Part shown: in pieces, positions 25,881 through 34,991 of the stretch
How positions within the stretch are numbered: position 1 is the first letter of the stretch
How the letters are laid out: every line of letters begins with the position of its first letter
Origin: Kitasatospora phosalacinea
Lineage (GTDB): Bacteria > Actinomycetota > Actinomycetes > Streptomycetales > Streptomycetaceae
NCBI RefSeq assembly: GCF_000717185.1
Contig: NZ_JNYE01000052.1
Span: 1-64,000 of the forward strand
Length of the DNA: 64,000 nt
Direction: 5' to 3'
The notes under the pieces: generated by a model
Database searches by the model: none
What the model was told of the DNA's origin: nothing
Seen by the model: the letters and a program-made list of their open reading frames with translations, nothing else
Translations under genes and position numbers: made by a program

Positions 25881-26879
25881 TCAGCGGGTGCCGGGGAGCC
25901 AGCCGTTCTGGACGGCGCGGACGCCGGCTTCGAAGCGGCTGCGGGCGTCGAGGCGGTCCATCAGGGTGGCGGCGAGGCGGCGGGCGGTGCGGGGGGAGAC
26001 GCCGAGGCGCCTGGCGATGGTCTCGTCGGTGTGGCCGCGGGCGAGCAGTTCGAGGACGGCCAGTTCCTGCGGGGGCAGGCCGTCGGCGCACTGGTGGCGG
26101 GAGGCGTCGTCGAGCGGGGCGGCGCCCTCCCAGACGCTCTCGAACAGGGCGCACAGGGCGGCCACCGTGCCGGCGCCGTGCAGGACCACCGCACCGGCCC
26201 GGGCGTCCTCGGTGTCGACCGGGAGGACGGCCCGCTGCCGGTCGAAGAGGATCATGCGGACGGGGAGTTCGGGCACCGTCCGGACCTGGCCGCCGTGCCG
26301 GCCGAGCCAGGTGACGTGGTCCAGGGTGGGCCGGTGGTCGCGGGCGCTGTCCAGGTAGACGGTGCGCATCCGCACGCCGCGGGCCAGCAGGGCGGCGTTG
26401 GGCTGGCGGCTGGCCCGCAGGTCGTCCTCGGTGTGGGCGCCGCCGGGGGCGAAGGTGGCCACTTCGCGTTGGGCGGACCCGGCGAGTTCGGCGAGGCGTT
26501 CGCGGATCGCGGCGGGGCCGTCCAACTGCTCGGAGGCGGTTCCGGGGGTGGCGGGGCGGAGCGCCGAGCACTCGGCGATCAGTTGGGCGGCCGCGGCCCG
26601 GGAGGACTCCACCCGCAGTTGCTGGGCGGCGAGTTCGGCCTGCTGGCGGGCGAGCAGCAGTTCCATCGCGGCTTCCGGGCCGACCGCCCGGTACCCGGTG
26701 CCCGTCCGGGCGGCGGGCTGCACCAGGGCCAGCCGGGCGAGCCGGTCGAGCGCGTCGTGCGCCCGCTGCCCGGGCAGCCCGAGCGCGCGGGCCAGGGCGG
26801 CCGTCCCGGTGTCGGGTTCGGCGAGCATCCGGCGGTAGAGGGCTTCGGCCTCGGCGTCGAGCCCCAGTGCGTCCAGCAT
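25881..26879 (-). CDS. TrmB/LuxR-type transcriptional regulator
   Basis: A 332-residue regulator with an N-terminal TrmB-like winged helix (LDAEAEALYRRML...TAALARALGLPGQRAHDALDRLARLALVQ), a central ligand-like domain with a phospholipase-D-like strand pattern (EVATFAPGG, MILFDRQRAVLPV) and a C-terminal LuxR HTH (LPPQELAVLELLARGHTDETIARRLGVSPRTARRLAATLMDRLDA). This architecture is abundant in streptomycetes and often orphan. Start ATG at 26879; no clear target gene next to it. The downstream gap of 63 bases holds only CCCCTGACC direct repeats. Confidence 0.9.
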   Translation of the reverse strand: MLDALGLDAEAEALYRRMLAEPDTGTAALARALGLPGQRAHDALDRLARLALVQPAARTGTGYRAVGPEAAMELLLARQQAELAAQQLRVESSRAAAAQLIAECSALRPATPGTASEQLDGPAAIRERLAELAGSAQREVATFAPGGAHTEDDLRASRQPNAALLARGVRMRTVYLDSARDHRPTLDHVTWLGRHGGQVRTVPELPVRMILFDRQRAVLPVDTEDARAGAVVLHGAGTVAALCALFESVWEGAAPLDDASRHQCADGLPPQELAVLELLARGHTDETIARRLGVSPRTARRLAATLMDRLDARSRFEAGVRAVQNGWLPGTR

Positions 26880-26961
26880 GAATCGGTCCCCCCGTCCCGT
26901 GCGGCGCCGTCCGGTCGGTCGGGCGCCGGGCCAGAGCCTACTGAGTGGCCGGGGCGCGGGA

Positions 26962-27010
26962 CCGTCCCGCCCGCGCGGATGTCTTGAGCGGGACTGCGCG
27001 GGCGGGACGG
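26962..27010 (-). terminator. Long perfect hairpin after the ROK gene
   Basis: Fifteen-base arms (26962-26976 and 26996-27010) pair perfectly across a 19-base loop, 41 bases after the ROK stop and ahead of the next gene on the same strand. No T-run follows. Confidence 0.7.
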
Positions 27011-27051
27011 GGTCTCGGGGGAGGGGGCGGGGCAGGGGCGAGGGGGCGGGG

Positions 27052-28287
27052 TCAGACGGCGGCGACCGCCGCGAGGTGGTCGGGCATCTCGCCGCCGCTG
27101 TCCAGGAAGTGGGTCAGCGGCAGGGTCGCGGCGCCGAGGGTCACCGCGTCGGGGCCGAGGTCGGAGAGGGTGATGGTGGTGCGGGAGCGGGGGTAGGCGA
27201 GGGCGTAGCGGGTCGCGGCCTCGCCGATCGCGGGGAGCAGGCGGGGGCCGAGCAGCAGGCCCGCCCAGCCGCCGATGACGATCCGCTCGGGGTTGAACAG
27301 GTTGACCAGGTCGGCGATGGAGGCGCCGAGCAGTTCGGCGGCCTCGTCGAGCAGGGCGACGGCGCTGGGCTGCCCGTCCTCGGCGGCGCGCAGCAGGGCG
27401 GCCAGGCCGGCCTTCTCGCTGGTGCCGGGCACGGTGCCGTCCCAGCGCTCGACCAGGGCCTCGGCGCCGACGTACGCCTCCAGGCAGCCGCGGGAGCCGC
27501 AGCGGCAGGGGCGGCCGCCGACGTGCACCTTGGTGTGGCCCCACTCGCCGGCCGAGCTGGTGGCGCCGCGGAAGCGGACGCCGTCGGCGATCACGCAGGC
27601 GCCGACGCCGGAGCCGAACAGGGCGACCACGGCGTGCCGGCTGCCGCGTCCGGCGCCGAACCACATCTCGGCCTGGCCGAGGGTCTTGGCGCCGTTGTCG
27701 ACGTACAGCGGCAGCGGGGTGTGCTCGCGCAGCATCCGGCCGAACGGGACGGCGTCCCAGCCGAAGGTCTGGCCGTGGACGACGGTGTCGGCGCCGGGGT
27801 CGGCGCCGGTGCCCTGCTCGACGATGCCGGGGACCCCGATGCCGATGCCGAGCACGTTCTCGGCGGGGACGCCCGCGGCGGCGAGGACCTGGTCGAGGCC
27901 GCTGGCGATCATCCGGACGACCCGCTCGGGGTCGTGCGCGGCGAGCAGCGGCTGGTCGGCGGAGGCGAGTTCGGTGAGCGCGAGGTCGAAGAGGGTGACC
28001 CGGACCTGGGTCTCGCCGATGTCGATGCCGACCAGGTGGGCCTGGCCGGGCGCGACGCGCAGCAGGATGCGCGGGCGGCCGCCGTCGGAGTCGACGGACC
28101 CGCACTCCTCGATCAGCCCGTCGGCGAGCAGTTCGCCCGTCACGTTGCTGACCGATCCGGCGCTCAGTCCGGTCGCGGTGCCCAGCTCCTGGCGGCTCAG
28201 CGGACCGTGGAAGTACAGGTGTCGCAGTAGCGTGGAACGGCTGCTCCGGCGCAGGTCGCGAACGGTCTGCTTGCCTCGCGGTGTCAT
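27052..28287 (-). CDS. ROK-family transcriptional repressor
   Basis: A 411-residue ROK repressor: MarR-like winged helix (LRRSSRSTLLRHLYFHGPLSRQELGTATGLSAGSVSNVTGELL, residues 7-60), then the sugar-kinase-like domain with GIDIGETQVRV, the zinc site CRCGSRGCLE and GEWGHTKV. Such proteins bind sugars or sugar phosphates and repress nearby carbohydrate genes. The ATG at 28287 follows GAAGGGAC. It is divergent from the beta-glucoside transporter operon, with two inverted repeats between the starts, so it very likely controls that operon and itself. Confidence 0.93.
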   Translation of the reverse strand: MTPRGKQTVRDLRRSSRSTLLRHLYFHGPLSRQELGTATGLSAGSVSNVTGELLADGLIEECGSVDSDGGRPRILLRVAPGQAHLVGIDIGETQVRVTLFDLALTELASADQPLLAAHDPERVVRMIASGLDQVLAAAGVPAENVLGIGIGVPGIVEQGTGADPGADTVVHGQTFGWDAVPFGRMLREHTPLPLYVDNGAKTLGQAEMWFGAGRGSRHAVVALFGSGVGACVIADGVRFRGATSSAGEWGHTKVHVGGRPCRCGSRGCLEAYVGAEALVERWDGTVPGTSEKAGLAALLRAAEDGQPSAVALLDEAAELLGASIADLVNLFNPERIVIGGWAGLLLGPRLLPAIGEAATRYALAYPRSRTTITLSDLGPDAVTLGAATLPLTHFLDSGGEMPDHLAAVAAV

Positions 28288-28332
28288 CGGTGTCCCTTCT
28301 TCGTTGCAGAATCTACGCCGTCGCGCCTCTTG

Positions 28333-28393
28333 ACGTCTACTTTTCTCAGACGTTAAATCTCGGCGTGAAGTAAGCAGTCCTGATTGCTTCTTC
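28333..28393. promoter_or_regulatory. Two inverted repeats in the ROK/ABC divergent region
   Basis: ACGTCT (28333-28338) and AGACGT (28348-28353) are separated by nine bases within AT-richer sequence; AAGCA (28372-28376) and TGCTT (28385-28389) are separated by eight. Both sit between the divergent starts at 28287 and 28431 and are the best candidates for ROK operator sites. Confidence 0.55.
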
Positions 28394-28430
28394 ACCCCCA
28401 CGAGACGACAGCCCGAGAGGGGCTCCTCCC

Positions 28431-29741
28431 ATGCGCACCCACCGGATCTCCGCCGCCCTCGCCCTGACCGCCGCGATCGTCCTGACCGCCTCCGCCTGCG
28501 GCGGCGGCGGCAGCGGCGGCGGCAGCAACTCCAGCCCGAAGACCCTCACCTACTGGGCCTCCAACCAGGGCAGCAGCCTGGAGAACGACAAGCAGGTGCT
28601 GGAGCCCGAGCTCAAGAAGTTCGAGGCGCAGACCGGCATCAAGGTCAACCTCGAGGTCATCCCCTGGTCCGACCTGCTGAACAGAATCCTGGCCGCCACC
28701 GCGTCCGGCCAGGGCCCGGACGTGCTGAACATCGGCAACACCTGGTCCGCCTCCCTCCAGGCCACCGGCGCGCTGCTCCCGTTCGACCAGGCCACCTTCG
28801 ACAAGATCGGCGGCAAGGACCGCTTCCTGGAGTCGGCCATCGCCTCGGCCGGCGCCAAGGGCAAGGACCCGGCGGCCGTCCCGCTGTACTCGATGGCCTA
28901 CGGCCTGTACTACAACAAGAAGCTGTTCCAGGCGGCCGGGATCGCCAACCCGCCCGCCACCTGGGAGGAGCTCGTCGAGGACGGCAAGAAGCTGACCTCG
29001 GGCGACAAGTACGGCATCGCGATCGAGGGCGGCAACGTCTCGGAGAACGTGCACAACGTCTTCACCCTCGGCATGCAGCACGGCACCGGCTTCTTCGACG
29101 CCTCGGGCAAGCCGGCCTTCGACAGCCCGGAGGCCGTCGCCGCGGTCAAGCAGTACGTCGACTTCATCGCCAACGACAAGATCGCCGCCCCCGGCAACGC
29201 CGAGTACGCCGCCAACCAGTCGGTGACCGACTTCGCCACCGGCAAGGCCGCGATGCTGATGTGGCAGTCCGCGGGCGCCAACCTCAAGTCGCACGGCATG
29301 AACCCCGACGACTACGGCGTCGTCCCCGTCCCGGCCCCGGCCGGTGCCACCGGTGACAAGGCCACCACCTCGATGGTGGCCGGCATCAACATGGCGGTCT
29401 TCAAGAACACCAAGAACCTCGACGGCGCCCTGAACTTCGTGAAGTTCATGACCAGCGACGAGGAGCAGAAGACCCTCAACGGCACCTACGGCTCGCTGCC
29501 GTCGGTCAAGGCCGCGCAGTCCGACGCCGCGTTCGCCACCCCGGAGCTGCAGACCCTCGCGGGCGTCCTGCAGAAGAGCGCCGCGCCGCTCCCGCAGGTC
29601 CCGACCGAGAGCCAGTTCGAGACCCTGATCGGCACCGCCGTGAAGAACCTGCTGGCGTCCGCCGCCGCGGGCAAGCCGGTCACCGAGGCCACGGTCAAGG
29701 ACGAGCTGTCCAAGGCCCAGCAGCAGATGCCGGCGAGCTGA
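28431..29741 (+). CDS. Sugar ABC transporter solute-binding lipoprotein
   Basis: A 436-residue extracellular binding protein of the family-1 (MalE-like) group. Lipobox TASAC with Cys23, then KTLTYWASNQGSSLENDKQVLEPELKKFEAQTGIKVNLEVIPWSDLLNRILAA, GPDVLNIGNTW, and MAYGLYYNKKLF, all typical. Translated with a good start right after a GAGAGGGGCTCC leader. It is followed five bases later by the first permease. Co-location with a GH1 beta-glucosidase suggests a beta-glucoside such as cellobiose, which is inference. Confidence 0.94.
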   Translation: MRTHRISAALALTAAIVLTASACGGGGSGGGSNSSPKTLTYWASNQGSSLENDKQVLEPELKKFEAQTGIKVNLEVIPWSDLLNRILAATASGQGPDVLNIGNTWSASLQATGALLPFDQATFDKIGGKDRFLESAIASAGAKGKDPAAVPLYSMAYGLYYNKKLFQAAGIANPPATWEELVEDGKKLTSGDKYGIAIEGGNVSENVHNVFTLGMQHGTGFFDASGKPAFDSPEAVAAVKQYVDFIANDKIAAPGNAEYAANQSVTDFATGKAAMLMWQSAGANLKSHGMNPDDYGVVPVPAPAGATGDKATTSMVAGINMAVFKNTKNLDGALNFVKFMTSDEEQKTLNGTYGSLPSVKAAQSDAAFATPELQTLAGVLQKSAAPLPQVPTESQFETLIGTAVKNLLASAAAGKPVTEATVKDELSKAQQQMPAS

Positions 29742-29746
29742 CGCAC

Positions 29747-30739
29747 GTGTCCGAGAAAGTGATCGACCGCCAGACCGTCGGCAAGGAGGCCGCCCCGAAG
29801 GGGGCGGCCCCCGCCCGCCGGCGCCTCCGCGACAAGTTCGGGCGCAGCGCACTGCCCTACCTGCTGCTGCTCCCGGCCCTGCTGGCCGAACTGCTGATCC
29901 ACCTGGTGCCGATGGTCACCGGCATCGTGATGGCGTTCAAGCAGCTCACCCAGTTCTTCATCCGCGACTGGGGCTCGGCCCCCTGGTCCGGTTTCGACAA
30001 CTTCAAGGTGGCGCTGGAGTTCAACGCCCCGGTCGGCAAGGCGCTGCTGCACTCGTTCTGGGTGACCTGCGGCTTCACCGTCCTGTCGGTGGGCCTGTCC
30101 TGGCTGATCGGCGTCACCGCCTCGATCTTCACCCAGGACGCGTTCCGCGGCCGCGGCCTGCTGCGCGCGGCGTTCATGCTCCCGTACGCGCTGCCGGTGT
30201 TCGCGGCCGTGATCACCTGGTCGTTCATGTTCCAGCGGGACACCGGCCTGATCAACCACGTGCTGCACGACCAGCTGCACCTGACCAGCGACAAGCCGTT
30301 CTGGCTGATCGGCGACAACAGCTTCTGGGCGCTGCTGACCGTCTCGGTCTGGAAGTCCTGGCCGTTCGCCTTCCTCACCCTCACCGCGGGCCTGCAGAAC
30401 ATCCCGCGCGAGCTGTACGAGGCCGCCGCGCTGGACGGCGCGGGCGTCTGGCAGCAGATCCGCCGGATCACCCTGCCCTCGCTGCGCCCGGTCAACCTGG
30501 TGCTGGTGCTGGTCCTCTTCCTGTGGACCTTCAACGACTTCAACACGCCGTTCGTGCTGTTCGGCAAGTCCGCCCCGCAGGCCGCGGACCTGATCTCGAT
30601 CCACATCTACCAGTCCTCCTTCATCACCTGGAACTTCGGCCAGGGCTCGGCGATGTCCGTCCTGCTGCTGCTGTTCCTGCTGCTGGTGACCGCGGTCTAC
30701 CTGTTCGCCACCAACCGCCGCCGGGGGGAAGCAGAATGA
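29747..30739 (+). CDS. Sugar ABC transporter permease, MalF type
   Basis: A 330-residue inner-membrane permease with six or more helices and the EAA loop YEAAALDGAGVWQQIRRITLPSLRP that contacts the ATPase. Start is GTG at 29747, five bases after the binding-protein stop. An N-terminal cytoplasmic tail of about 35 residues precedes the first helix. The stop overlaps the next permease start (ATGA). Confidence 0.94.
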   Translation: MSEKVIDRQTVGKEAAPKGAAPARRRLRDKFGRSALPYLLLLPALLAELLIHLVPMVTGIVMAFKQLTQFFIRDWGSAPWSGFDNFKVALEFNAPVGKALLHSFWVTCGFTVLSVGLSWLIGVTASIFTQDAFRGRGLLRAAFMLPYALPVFAAVITWSFMFQRDTGLINHVLHDQLHLTSDKPFWLIGDNSFWALLTVSVWKSWPFAFLTLTAGLQNIPRELYEAAALDGAGVWQQIRRITLPSLRPVNLVLVLVLFLWTFNDFNTPFVLFGKSAPQAADLISIHIYQSSFITWNFGQGSAMSVLLLLFLLLVTAVYLFATNRRRGEAE

Positions 30740-31578
30740 TCAACCCGCCCGCCTCCTTCCGCTGGCTGCGCCGCGTCGTGCTGCTGGTGCTGGCCGTCTT
30801 CACGCTGACCCCGGTCGCGGTGATGCTGAGCTCCTCGCTCAAGCCGCTGCGCGACGTCCAGGGCCCGTGGCGCTGGATCCCCAGCGAGCTGACCTTCCGG
30901 CCGTACGTCGACATCTGGAAGACCGTCCCGCTCGCGAAGTACTTCACCAACTCGCTGATCGTCGCGGGCTCGGCCACCGCGCTGTCCGTGCTGATCGCGC
31001 TGCTGGCCGGCTACGCGGTGAGCCGCTACCGGTTCCGCGGCAAGAAGATCTTCACGATCACCGTGCTGTCCACCCAGATGTTCCCCGGCATCCTGTTCCT
31101 GCTGCCGCTGTTCCTGATCTTCGTCAACATCGGCAACTCCACCGGCATCGCGCTCTACGGCAGCCGCGGCGGCCTGATCCTCACCTACCTGACCTTCTCG
31201 CTGCCGTTCTCCATCTGGATGCTGGCCGGGTACCTGGACTCCATCCCGCGCGACCTCGACGAGGCCGCCGCCGTCGACGGCTGCGGGCCGATCCGCACCC
31301 TGGTGCAGATCATCGTCCCGGCCGCCCTGCCCGGCATCATCGCGGTCGCCGTGTACGCCTTCATGACCGCCTGGGGCGAGGTGCTGTTCGCCTCCGTCAT
31401 GACCAACGACCAGACCCGCACGCTGGCCGTCGGGCTCCAGGGGTACGCCACGCAGACCGACGTCTACTGGAACCAGGTGATGGCCGCCTCGCTGGTCGTC
31501 AGCCTCCCCGTGGTCGCCGGATTCCTGCTGCTGCAGCGCTACCTGGTGGCCGGTCTGACCGCCGGTGCCGTCAAGTGA
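30736..31578 (+). CDS. Sugar ABC transporter permease, MalG type
   Basis: A 280-residue permease with six helices and the EAA loop DEAAAVDGCGPIRTLVQIIVPAALPG. It begins inside the stop of the MalF-type gene and completes the membrane part of the importer. No ATP-binding subunit is encoded in the operon; in streptomycetes several such importers share the ATPase MsiK from another locus. The 3' end including the stop is partly duplicated downstream. Confidence 0.94.
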   Translation: MINPPASFRWLRRVVLLVLAVFTLTPVAVMLSSSLKPLRDVQGPWRWIPSELTFRPYVDIWKTVPLAKYFTNSLIVAGSATALSVLIALLAGYAVSRYRFRGKKIFTITVLSTQMFPGILFLLPLFLIFVNIGNSTGIALYGSRGGLILTYLTFSLPFSIWMLAGYLDSIPRDLDEAAAVDGCGPIRTLVQIIVPAALPGIIAVAVYAFMTAWGEVLFASVMTNDQTRTLAVGLQGYATQTDVYWNQVMAASLVVSLPVVAGFLLLQRYLVAGLTAGAVK

Positions 31579-31615
31579 GGCACCGTCAGGGTGCCGTCAA
31601 CTGACGCCCCGGCAG
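31564..31615. repeat. 26-bp imperfect tandem duplication covering a stop codon
   Basis: Positions 31564-31589 and 31590-31615 are direct repeats with four differences, starting GGTGCCGTCAA. The first copy contains the permease TGA. The duplicated copy lies in the leader of the beta-glucosidase gene. Confidence 0.8.
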
Positions 31616-31650
31616 GACCGCCGCCCCCTCACCCTCGAAAGGACCCCCCC

Positions 31651-32994
31651 GTGAACCACCTCGACGCGCTGCCGGCCAACTTCCGCTGGGGAGCAGCCAC
31701 CGCCGCCTACCAGATCGAGGGCGCCGCGAGCACCGACGGCCGCGCGCCGTCGATCTGGGACACCTTCTCGCACACCCCCGGCAAGGTCGACAACGGCGAC
31801 ACCGGCGACACGGCCTGCGACCACTACCACCGCTGGCCGCAGGACCTCGACCTGGCCGCCTCGCTCGGCCTGGACGCCTACCGCTTCTCCATCGCCTGGC
31901 CCCGCGTCGTGCCGCTGGCCGACGGCAAGGTCAACGCGGCCGGCCTCGACTTCTACGACCGCCTGGTCGACGGCATGCTGGAGCGCGGCCTCACCCCGTT
32001 CCCCACCCTCTACCACTGGGACCTCCCGCAGGCCCAGCAGGACCGCGGCGGCTGGCCGGAGCGCGCCACCGCCGAGCGCTTCGCCGAGTACGCGGCCGTC
32101 GTGGCCGAGCGCCTCGGCGACCGGGTCCGCGACTGGTGCACCCTCAACGAGCCGCTCTGCTCCTCCTGGATCGGCCACCTGGAGGGCAAGATGGCCCCCG
32201 GCGTCACCGACCTCACCGCGGCCGTCCGCACCTCCTACCACCTGCACCTGGGCCACGGCCTCGCCGTGCAGGCCCTGCGCGCCGCCGTCCCCGGCGCCCG
32301 GATCGGCATCGTCAACAACCTCTCCACCATCGAGCCCGCCTCGCAGTCCGACGCCGACCTCGCGGCCGCCCTGCGCGCCGACGGCCACATCAACCGCTGG
32401 TGGCTCGACCCGGTCCTCGGCCGCGGCTACCCGCAGGACATGCTCGACCTGTACGGCGTCGAACTCCCCGTCCGGGACGGGGACATGGAGCTCATCTCGG
32501 CCCCGCTCGACTGGATCGGCCTCAACTACTACTTCCGCCAGATCGTCGCCGACGACCCCACCGGCGCCGTCCCGAACTTCCGCCAGGTCCCCGGCCCCAA
32601 CCCCGAGCACACCGCCATGGACTGGGAGGTGCACGCCCCCGGCATCGAGGAGCTCCTGCTCCGCCTCACCGAGGACTACGGCGTCCGCGAGATCTACGTC
32701 ACCGAGAACGGCTCCGCCTACCGCGACACCGTCACCGCCGACGGCCGCGTCGACGACCCCGAGCGCACCGCCTACCTCGAGTCCCACCTCGCCGCCTGCG
32801 CCCGCGCCGTCGCCAAGGGCGCCCCGCTGGCCGGCTACTTCGCCTGGTCCCTGCTCGACAACTTCGAGTGGGCGTACGGCTACGACAAGCGCTTCGGCCT
32901 CGTCCACGTCGACTACGACACCCAGGTCCGCACCGTGAAGTCCAGCGGCGAACGCTACGCCCAGCTCATCGCCGCCCACCGCGCCCGCGCCTGA
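31651..32994 (+). CDS. bglA: GH1 beta-glucosidase
   Basis: A 447-residue family-1 glycosidase hydrolysing beta-linked disaccharides inside the cell. Catalytic acid/base Glu167 is in TLNEP and nucleophile Glu352 in YVTENG; the N-terminal [15 protein letters not shown] signature and [18 protein letters not shown] are intact. No signal peptide, so it acts on imported sugar. GTG at 31651 follows AAAGGACC. It completes the importer locus, most likely for cellobiose or similar beta-glucosides. Confidence 0.96.
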   Translation: MNHLDALPANFRWGAATAAYQIEGAASTDGRAPSIWDTFSHTPGKVDNGDTGDTACDHYHRWPQDLDLAASLGLDAYRFSIAWPRVVPLADGKVNAAGLDFYDRLVDGMLERGLTPFPTLYHWDLPQAQQDRGGWPERATAERFAEYAAVVAERLGDRVRDWCTLNEPLCSSWIGHLEGKMAPGVTDLTAAVRTSYHLHLGHGLAVQALRAAVPGARIGIVNNLSTIEPASQSDADLAAALRADGHINRWWLDPVLGRGYPQDMLDLYGVELPVRDGDMELISAPLDWIGLNYYFRQIVADDPTGAVPNFRQVPGPNPEHTAMDWEVHAPGIEELLLRLTEDYGVREIYVTENGSAYRDTVTADGRVDDPERTAYLESHLAACARAVAKGAPLAGYFAWSLLDNFEWAYGYDKRFGLVHVDYDTQVRTVKSSGERYAQLIAAHRARA

Positions 32995-33021
32995 CACCCG
33001 GCGCCCCGCACGGGGGGAGAG

Positions 33022-33064
33022 GGGCAGGGCCCCGGGAGCACCCAACGCTCCCGGGGCCCTGCCC
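33022..33064. terminator. Bidirectional hairpin between bglA and the chitinase
   Basis: Eighteen-base perfect arms (33022-33039 and 33047-33064) with a seven-base loop lie between two convergent stops at 32994 and 33094. It can serve both genes. Confidence 0.88.
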
Positions 33065-33093
33065 GTGTCGGACTTTCTACCAGCTGCCGGGCG

Positions 33094-34773
33094 TCAGCGG
33101 CCCTGCAGGGCCTTGACGTTGTCGCCGAAGGTCCAGCCCTTCGAGCCGTCCCAGTTGATCGACCAGGTCATCAGGCCCTTCAGCTGGCCGTTGAAGGAGC
33201 CGTAGGCCTGCGAGACCAGGCTGGGGGCCATGTAGCCGCCGCCCGCGCCGGGCTGGGCCGGGAGGCCGGGGACCTGCTTGTCGTAGGGGACCTTGACGGT
33301 GGTGCCCTGGATGGTCAGGCCGTTGTTGAGGCAGGTGGTCTGGGCGGTGAAGCCCTGGACGGTGCCGGCGGAGTAGGAGTCGCCGGAGCAGCCGTACATG
33401 GAGCCGTTGTAGTACTGCATGTTCAGCCACCACAGCCGGCCGTTGTCGACGTACTTCTTGATGATCGGCAGGTACGAGCCCCAGATGGAGCCGTAGGTGA
33501 CGCTGCCGCCGGTGACGTACGCGGTCTCGGGGGCCATGGTGAGGCCGAAGCCGGCCGGCATCTGGGCGAGGACGCCGTCGATGATCCGGATCAGGTTGGA
33601 CTGCGAGGCGGACAGGGTGCCGATGCTGCCGCTGCCGGACAGGCCGGTCTCGATGTCGATGTCGATGCCGTCGAAGTTGTACTTCTTCAGGATCGGGACG
33701 ATCGTCGCGACGAACTTGTCGGCCACCGCGCTGGAGCTGAGGTCGATGCCCGCGGCGGCGCCGCCGATCGACATCAGCAGGGTCGCGCCGGCCGCCTTGG
33801 CCTGGCACATCTCGGCGGGGGTGGAGACCTTGACGCCCGCGTCCATGCCGTCCTGCCAGAGCACGGTGCCGTCGGAGAGGATCACCGGGAAGGCGGCGTT
33901 GATGACGTTGTAGCCGTGCTGGAGCATCCGGCTGTCGGTGATCGGGGTCCAGCCCATGCCCGGGTGCACGCCGTTGGAGGCGCCGTCCCAGTTCTCCCAG
34001 TAGCCCTGCAGCACCTTGCCGGTCGGCTTCGGCTTGGTCGGGCAGGTGGCGTCACCGGGCGGCTGCGAGGTGGGGGGCTGGGAGGTCGGCGGCTGCGAGG
34101 TCGGCGGCTGGGACGTCGGGGGCTGCGAGGTGGGCGGCTGCGAGGTGGGCGGCTGCGAGGTCGGGGCGCTGGTGGACGGCGACGGGCTGCCGCTGCCGCC
34201 GGGGCCGCTGAGCACCAGGTCGTCCGCGTAGAACGCGGGCTGGCCGTACCAGCCGTGCACGAAGACGGTCACCGAGGTGGTGGACGCGCCGGTGGAGAAG
34301 GTGGTGCTGAGCTGGCCGTACGAGGCGTTGCCCGGGGCCCAGGTGGAGGCGTTCACGCCGGTGCCGGTGGCGCCGAGGTAGACGTAGCTGCCCTGGACGA
34401 AGCCGCTCAGGGTGTACTGCGAGTTGGGCTGCACGCTGATGGTCTGCGTGCACTGCGCGCTGTCCTGGCCGCTGGGGGTGGCCTTGAGCGCGGAGGTGCC
34501 GCCGTGCACCGGGCTGCTGACGGTCGTCGCGCCGGAGCCGCTGGTGCAGGTCCAGTTGGCGAGGCCGCTCTCGAAGCCGGGGTTGGCGATCAGGTTGGCG
34601 ACGTCGGCGGAGGCGGTGACCGAGCCGGCCACGGCGAGGCCGGTGCCGATCACGGCGGCGGCGCTCACCCCGGCCAGGGTGCGCCGGGCGGCGCTCGGGC
34701 CGGAGCGGGCCCGGCTGACCCGGGGCGCCTGGGCGGCGCGCTCCACGGGCGTGTACGACCTTCGACGGAACAT
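33094..34773 (-). CDS. Secreted GH18 chitinase with N-terminal carbohydrate-binding module
   Basis: A 559-residue exported chitinase. Order: long Arg-rich signal peptide (cleavage near ASA-DV, residue 57), a CBM-like beta-sandwich beginning NLIANPGFESGLANW, a Ser-Pro linker followed by eight TSQPP repeats, then the GH18 barrel with YWENWDG, MSIGG and FDGIDIDIE, whose last Glu375 is the acid/base. Chitin is cut to oligosaccharides by the substrate-assisted retaining mechanism. Start ATG at 34773 follows GAAGGGA. Two TGGTCCAGACC repeats lie 140-170 bases upstream, the known control element of streptomycete chitinase genes. Confidence 0.95.
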   Translation of the reverse strand: MFRRRSYTPVERAAQAPRVSRARSGPSAARRTLAGVSAAAVIGTGLAVAGSVTASADVANLIANPGFESGLANWTCTSGSGATTVSSPVHGGTSALKATPSGQDSAQCTQTISVQPNSQYTLSGFVQGSYVYLGATGTGVNASTWAPGNASYGQLSTTFSTGASTTSVTVFVHGWYGQPAFYADDLVLSGPGGSGSPSPSTSAPTSQPPTSQPPTSQPPTSQPPTSQPPTSQPPTSQPPGDATCPTKPKPTGKVLQGYWENWDGASNGVHPGMGWTPITDSRMLQHGYNVINAAFPVILSDGTVLWQDGMDAGVKVSTPAEMCQAKAAGATLLMSIGGAAAGIDLSSSAVADKFVATIVPILKKYNFDGIDIDIETGLSGSGSIGTLSASQSNLIRIIDGVLAQMPAGFGLTMAPETAYVTGGSVTYGSIWGSYLPIIKKYVDNGRLWWLNMQYYNGSMYGCSGDSYSAGTVQGFTAQTTCLNNGLTIQGTTVKVPYDKQVPGLPAQPGAGGGYMAPSLVSQAYGSFNGQLKGLMTWSINWDGSKGWTFGDNVKALQGR

Positions 34774-34912
34774 CGTGATCCCTTCCCGCCGAAACACCTG
34801 GTCATGGGCATGACCAACGCTGTGGGGGCGCGGTGCCCGGCTGTGGGTGAGGTGGGGACATGTGGGGGTTGTGCCCAGCCGGATCGTAGGAGCGGGGGCA
34901 GGGGGCGTCAAT

Positions 34913-34943
34913 AGGTCTGGACCAATAGCGAGGGTCTGGACCA
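34913..34943 (-). promoter_or_regulatory. Pair of chitinase-type direct repeats / DasR-like sites
   Basis: On the minus strand TGGTCCAGACC occurs twice (34924-34914 and 34943-34933), seven bases apart in a 19-base period. Twelve-base TGGTCCAGACCT direct repeats are established in streptomycete chitinase promoters, and each copy also fits the GlcNAc-responsive DasR (dre) consensus. The region between them and the chitinase ATG probably holds the promoter and leader. Confidence 0.85.
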
Positions 34944-34991
34944 TTCCGGGGAAGGGTCGCCACCCGCCCCGCGCCGGGCGGGAGTTGCCCG

